In this document: positions 59,990-64,000 of the stretch, piece by piece
Layout of the letters: each line of letters opens with the position of its first letter
Position numbering within the stretch: position 1 is the stretch's first letter
Assembly (NCBI RefSeq): GCF_001540865.1
Contig: NC_033625.1
Location: forward strand, 11,444,717 to 11,508,716
Source: Ananas comosus
Taxonomy: Eukaryota; Streptophyta; Magnoliopsida; Poales; Bromeliaceae
Reading direction: 5' to 3'
Length of the DNA: 64,000 nucleotides
Notes under the pieces: generated by a model
The model's database searches: none
What the model saw: the letters and a program-made list of their open reading frames with translations, nothing else
What the model was told of the DNA's origin: nothing
Made by a program: the position numbers and the translations under genes

Positions 59990-62532
59990 TGTAGCGCACT
60001 AGACCTTTGCAAATTGCGAGGTTCAAGTGTTTGATGTGTACTCCGAACTTTTTCACACTTGGTGGAAGGCCGTAGATGGTATTCCGGCCTAAAGGTTCGA
60101 TCTCTAGAGTTTTGACTTAGTCCTGAGAGTTTTCACTCTCGAGGACCGGTCCCTGATAGGAGAGACCGGTCCTCTCAGCGCAGTGCTGCGGCAGGACTTG
60201 AGGCAACCGATCCCTGGCTCGGAGAAACCGGTTCCCAAGCGCGTGTTTTGCGAGAAGGGTCTGAGAGACCGGTCCCTGGCGGGGAGAGACTGGTTCCCGA
60301 ACGTTGGTTTTTCGGGTTCGACACAAGAGACTGGTCCCATGCAGGGAGAGACCGGTCCCTCAGCGCGAAATTTGCCCAGACTGGGCAGTGCACAGAGTGG
60401 ATTTTTGAGGGGCTTATCAGGATTTTGTTACTTTAGAGGCTATAGAGAGCCTTTCTCCTCTCTCCTTTCCTCATTTCTCTCAACCCTTTGCACCCTAGAG
60501 AGAGAAAGAGAAGGAGGAGAAGAAGGAGTTGGAGAAGAAGAAGAGAATCTTGCTTGGAGGCCTTGGAGCATCATCTTCTTCCTCATTTCTCACTTTAGTG
60601 GCTTGGAGCTTGCGGTTGAAGCTTTGTGGAGGATCAAACTTCAACCCTACTTGGTTTAGAGCTTGGATTGAAGCTTCTCTTGAGGTTGGTTGCTTGTATT
60701 CCCCATTTAATACAAGTTTTTCTAGATTTTACTAGATGAAACCCTAGATTTTGGGATTTACGGTTTGTTTTGGAAATTTTTGATTTGAGGGCTTTGAAAC
60801 CTAATTGATGGGTTTAGAACCTTTATTTAGATTGGATTTGAAGAACTCTAACTCCCTTTTGGAGCTTGAGAGAGGATTTCTTCACCTAGGTGAGTTTTCT
60901 CCACCTTAGCCTATATTGCTTTTGGATTGAACTTAGGGTTGATCGTGAGATTTATTTGACCCTTGTTTCTACATCTTTGTGGTGCTAGGAGACTAGTCGA
61001 CACCTTCGTCGGAGCTTACGAAGGGTTTCGGTATCTCGGTGGGTTTGGCTTCATGAGCACGGGGCAAAATAGCCCCCCTATGTTTCTATACTTGTCGTAA
61101 AGTATTTTTGAATGCAAATCCATGTTAAACATGATTTATATGAATTTTAAAACACTTGAAATGCATGCTATATGTATCATGAAATTGCACTCTATATAGT
61201 AGAGCCATATGTGTAAACTGCATGCATTGTGAAGGGTAGTTGACCTTGCAAGTTGAGAATATGTCTCTTATGTTTGAAATGAGTAGAATTATGTATTCAT
61301 GAACTTAGATACCATGCTTGGACTCATTGAACAATAGTGTCATAAAGAGGCACTTGAAACTTGTAAACTATGAAAATGCAACATAGAGACATAGTGATAG
61401 GCCATTGGACATCGACTATATTCCATGTTAGAGACATGATGACATAGTGATAGGCCTTTGTGATAGTCGATACATTCCATGTCCATAGACATGAGGACTT
61501 GGTACTTGAGACAGACTTATACGCATACTTGCCATTGTGCTCATTCGCATATGCTTGTGAGGGTCGCTCCCTATAAGCGGCACTCCGGAGTTGGCCATCG
61601 CGATACGTTCGCCGTGCGGGACTGGGCACCAAAGTGGATTGCCGTGGAAAAGGCTCATTCCTAGGGTGGGGATGTTGACTACCACGGGGCCATTAGGCAC
61701 GGTAAAGCCAGACAGCCTTCGGGTCGGTCTTATGCCAGACAGCCTTCGGGTGGGTCTTATCAAAGTTGAACCGTAAACATTTAAAGTGACAAGTGGACAT
61801 TGACTAGAATAGTAAACAATGACATTTTTACTATTTACATTGTGGACATTGGATTAGTTGCATACTTATGCATTTGCATGTTGGATACTCTGGTGCACAT
61901 ACTTGTAGTAACTGCCTTCTTACTTATGCAAATCATGCTAAGTAGAGACATCATGGTTGAATAGTATTCATATTTATTTCCTAACTGTTCTTATCGCTTT
62001 GGCTTATACTTGTATACTGACCCTTTTGTTGTAGCCTTTGGGCCTAGTGGCGCATTCACTGAAGTCAGTAATTGCCCACTAGGAACTATTATTTAATAGT
62101 TCTCACGCCCCTATTTCTATGTTTTCTTTTCAGAGCCTTCGGCGCCGGCGGAGGCACGGGATCGCGGTAAGGGTGTCGCGTAGTTAGCTCGGAGAGAGAG
62201 TCCATTCTGCTTTAGGTGGTTACTCCTTCTTTGTTTGTGTTGAGAGGAGGAGGAGAGATTTTGCACCATGTATAGAGAGACCACCTTATATTCAGACTAG
62301 TACTTGTTATGGGACTCTTTTTGTTTTACCTTATGTTTTACTTAGTGGGTTTTCAGCTTCATGTTCTTCTTTTTTGTTGTAGCACTTCGTAGTATTCTTG
62401 CTCTGATACACTTAAATGCTTTCTCTTTATTGCTTTATTTACCGCTTTATCTTAGACGCCTTATATGTTTTAGACGTACGGCGGGTCTGGACACGCGCCG
62501 GGCGGGCTTCCGCTGGGTCCCAGGGCGTGACA
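59990..62532 (+). mobile_element. Solo Ty3-type LTR, 2543 bp, TSD GAGCT, inside the PMD gene
   Basis: Starts TGTAGCGCACTAGACC, ends CCCAGGGCGTGACA; GAGCT at 59985-59989 and 62533-62537. Removing it restores the PMD reading frame. U3 array of AGAGACCGGTCCCT-type units (60130-60370), a GA-rich leader with plus-strand AGAGAGAAAGAGAAGG (60500-60530), the shared GCACTCCGGAG block (61580), the hairpin GAACTATT/AATAGTTC (62083-62090 with 62095-62102). The ORFs inside it are not genes. It is the best-preserved member of the family of 53461-55759. Confidence 0.92.
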
Positions 62533-63330
62533 GAGCTAGATCAGCAGAGAGAGTCACAAGTACGTATAGATTTCATAAATTAAATACATGCATATATGTT
62601 CTAAAATTTTACATTCATTTTTTTAATGCACTTGTACAGGTTACATGGATGCCCTATACGAAAGATGTTTTGATCGGTCTTTCTGCATTTTGTCTTGAGG
62701 GCTCTGCAATCTGGCGTTCGAGAACTAGTTTGATATGTTTTCATATTGTCGAGCTACATTTACCTGATAGAGTTCTGCATCAGTTTGGATTGCTGCAGCA
62801 TATACCGGAGGTCGTAGAAGTTATACAGAGGATCACCTCGCAGGGTAGATCAGGCGAGGACTGGGCAGCGTTTCATGCTCCATATATTCAGCGTTGGGCA
62901 GATCGTCTGAAGCATATTGCGGAGCAAAGTCCTTTCGTCGATCCAGATCCGATACGAGCTAGCTTTGTGTACATGCAGTGGTATTGGGAGATTACACGAC
63001 GGTGGATTTCTCGTCTTGTACAGCGGCCTCCACTTACTTTTCTACCGCGTGGGAATGTCGAGCGACGATTGGTAAGATTATTTTTATTTAATAGTTTATT
63101 TTAATATAAGGATATTCATTATACATAATCATGTATGTTTATACAGGTGTATGCTATGCAGCATGCTGTTAGCAATATCGGTCATTTGATGGATGATCCT
63201 CCGGAGCCCACTAGATTGATGGATGCTCTAGCACATGTGAGGTGGGATCTCGAGAGTGTGTTAGAGAGCCTTCCGACATTACCCTTGACAGGGCATTCGG
63301 ATGTTTCTTCTCCGATTTTTGGTGCTTACG

Positions 63331-63450
63331 GTGATATTCCCTCCACCTCCACACCTGCATATGATTTCGGTGATATTCCCTCCACCTCCATGCCTGCATA
63401 TGATTTCGGTGATATTCCCTCCACCTCGATACCTGCGTATGATTTTCCAT
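63331..63450 (+). repeat. 39-bp coding tandem repeat in the PMD gene
   Basis: Three near-identical 39-bp units (GGTGATATTCCCTCCACCTC ... CATATGATTTC) followed by shorter decayed units. It encodes the GDIPSTS(T/M/I)PAYDF repeat in the low-complexity tail of the PMD protein. Confidence 0.85.
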
Positions 63451-63874
63451 CGACATCCGTCCCAATTCATCCATCTGATGTCCCTTCGGCATCCATCCCT
63501 CCATTTGATATTCCATCTACGTCAGAGGTATTATATTTTGATATTTCATTCACGTCTATCCATCTTTCTAACGTTCCATCCACGTTGCAGGTTCGTCGTG
63601 ATGATGTTGTATATCAACGTAGGCGACGACGACAGGGTCATATTGAGACACAGGAAGAGTACTACCATCAGCTGTTGAGCAAGGGATGGAGCCGATTGTC
63701 GAGGGCATCGCCATCGAGCATATTGATCAGATGCATGTCATTGAGTCCGTGCAGCCTGAGATGGAGCATGACATACATATTCGAGGACGGAGTCGAGGAC
63801 GCTGTCGTGGACGCGGACGTGGACGTGGCAGGGGACAAGGGCGAGAGCATAGGAGGGGGATGGAGGGCACTTGA

Positions 63875-64000
63875 TGTTTTTTTATCATTTTTAAGATTCT
63901 TATGTATATTTGATATTTCAGATCTTTCTACATTGATTTTTTATACTATTATCTAAATTTATTCATATTGAAATGTGTTGATATTGGTATCGCTCATTTT
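63875..64000. other. 3' flank of the PMD gene
   Basis: Short AT-rich tail to the window edge; the right terminal inverted repeat of the MULE, if present, lies beyond. Confidence 0.5.

Larger units (their letters stand above)
58824..63874 (+). pseudogene. Plant mobile domain (PMD, MAIN-like) protein, split by a solo LTR
   Basis: Exons by splice consensus: 58824-58910 (ATG after TTTTGCAG), 58996-59637, 59734-59819, 59921-59989 plus 62538-62559 (interrupted), 62640-63071, 63147-63527 and 63591-63874. Every junction is in phase and the two halves of the split exon rejoin in frame (..RDEL with DQQ..). The protein has the PMD: IEYLRHTGF, RWRHET, FHLHHGEMTVTLCDVAI, GLRVSVEPVTG, then VTWMPYTKDVLIGL, AIWRSRTSLICFHIVELHLPDRVLHQFGL, EDWAAFHAPYIQRWADR and a WYWEITRRWIS end. 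The C-terminus has three 13-residue repeats (GDIPSTSxPAYDF, 63331-63440) and, after a one-base shift near 63660-63685, an RG-rich tail. PMD proteins silence transposons or ride in them (MULE or Ty3). Stops at 59011, 59176 and 59773. About 667 residues in total without the insertion. Confidence 0.85.

Noticed and set aside
60175..60659. ORFs of up to 158 codons in the solo LTR
   Set aside because: They run through the tandem GACCGGTC array and the GA-rich leader; translation of repeats.

Overview
The window is a repeat-dominated stretch of a flowering-plant nuclear genome. Evidence: intron-containing genes, plant-only transposon families (En/Spm CACTA with Transposase_24, MULEs with PB1-like, SWIM, GRF and plant-mobile-domain genes, a Cassandra TRIM carrying 5S rRNA sequence, Tekay/Del-like chromodomain Ty3 elements), and two fragments of ordinary plant genes. 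A monocot is plausible but I cannot name the species. There are assembly gaps of N at 13529-13628 and 57215-57314.

Layout. 1-8000: LTR pieces and nested MITE-type elements, mostly AT-rich. 8051-8188: a lone exon of a plastid starch-branching-enzyme-like protein. 8470-12880: a decayed Ty1/copia element carrying three later insertions, each with a perfect 5-bp target duplication: a TRIM (9721-10273), a Cassandra TRIM (10440-10927) and a solo Ty3 LTR (11303-12727). 14150-14431: last two exons of an SLC35F1-like transporter. 15222-16165: truncated L1 LINE. 16200-19350: a run of MITEs separated by TA microsatellites. 19360-23063: a MULE in which a GRF zinc-finger gene and a MURA transposase gene converge; the transposase has lost its catalytic core. 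23064-35250: a rearranged pile of Ty3/gypsy chromoviral elements including a nested LTR palindrome. 35255-47102: an 11.8-kb CACTA element with an uninterrupted 1133-residue TNP2 transposase, a Transposase_24 gene broken by a hAT-type MITE, a SINE and what looks like a captured cyclase-associated-protein exon. 47479-49238: a solo copia LTR (TSD CATAG). 50715-57180: solo or partial Ty3 LTRs and a broken gag. 57315-63874: a second MULE with a transposase followed by a plant-mobile-domain (PMD) gene; the PMD gene is split by a solo LTR with TSD GAGCT.

The most notable signals: (1) the two MULEs each carry a different accessory gene (GRF zinc finger; PMD); (2) the diverged Ty3 LTRs share a hairpin 380-455 bp from the LTR 3' end, whose stem sequence differs between copies while pairing is kept; (3) the same LTRs carry, near their 5' ends, unrelated repeated motifs that are each self-complementary. 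Nearly every gene here belongs to a mobile element; the only convincing host gene remnants are the SLC35F1-like 3' end, the branching-enzyme exon and the captured exon inside the CACTA.
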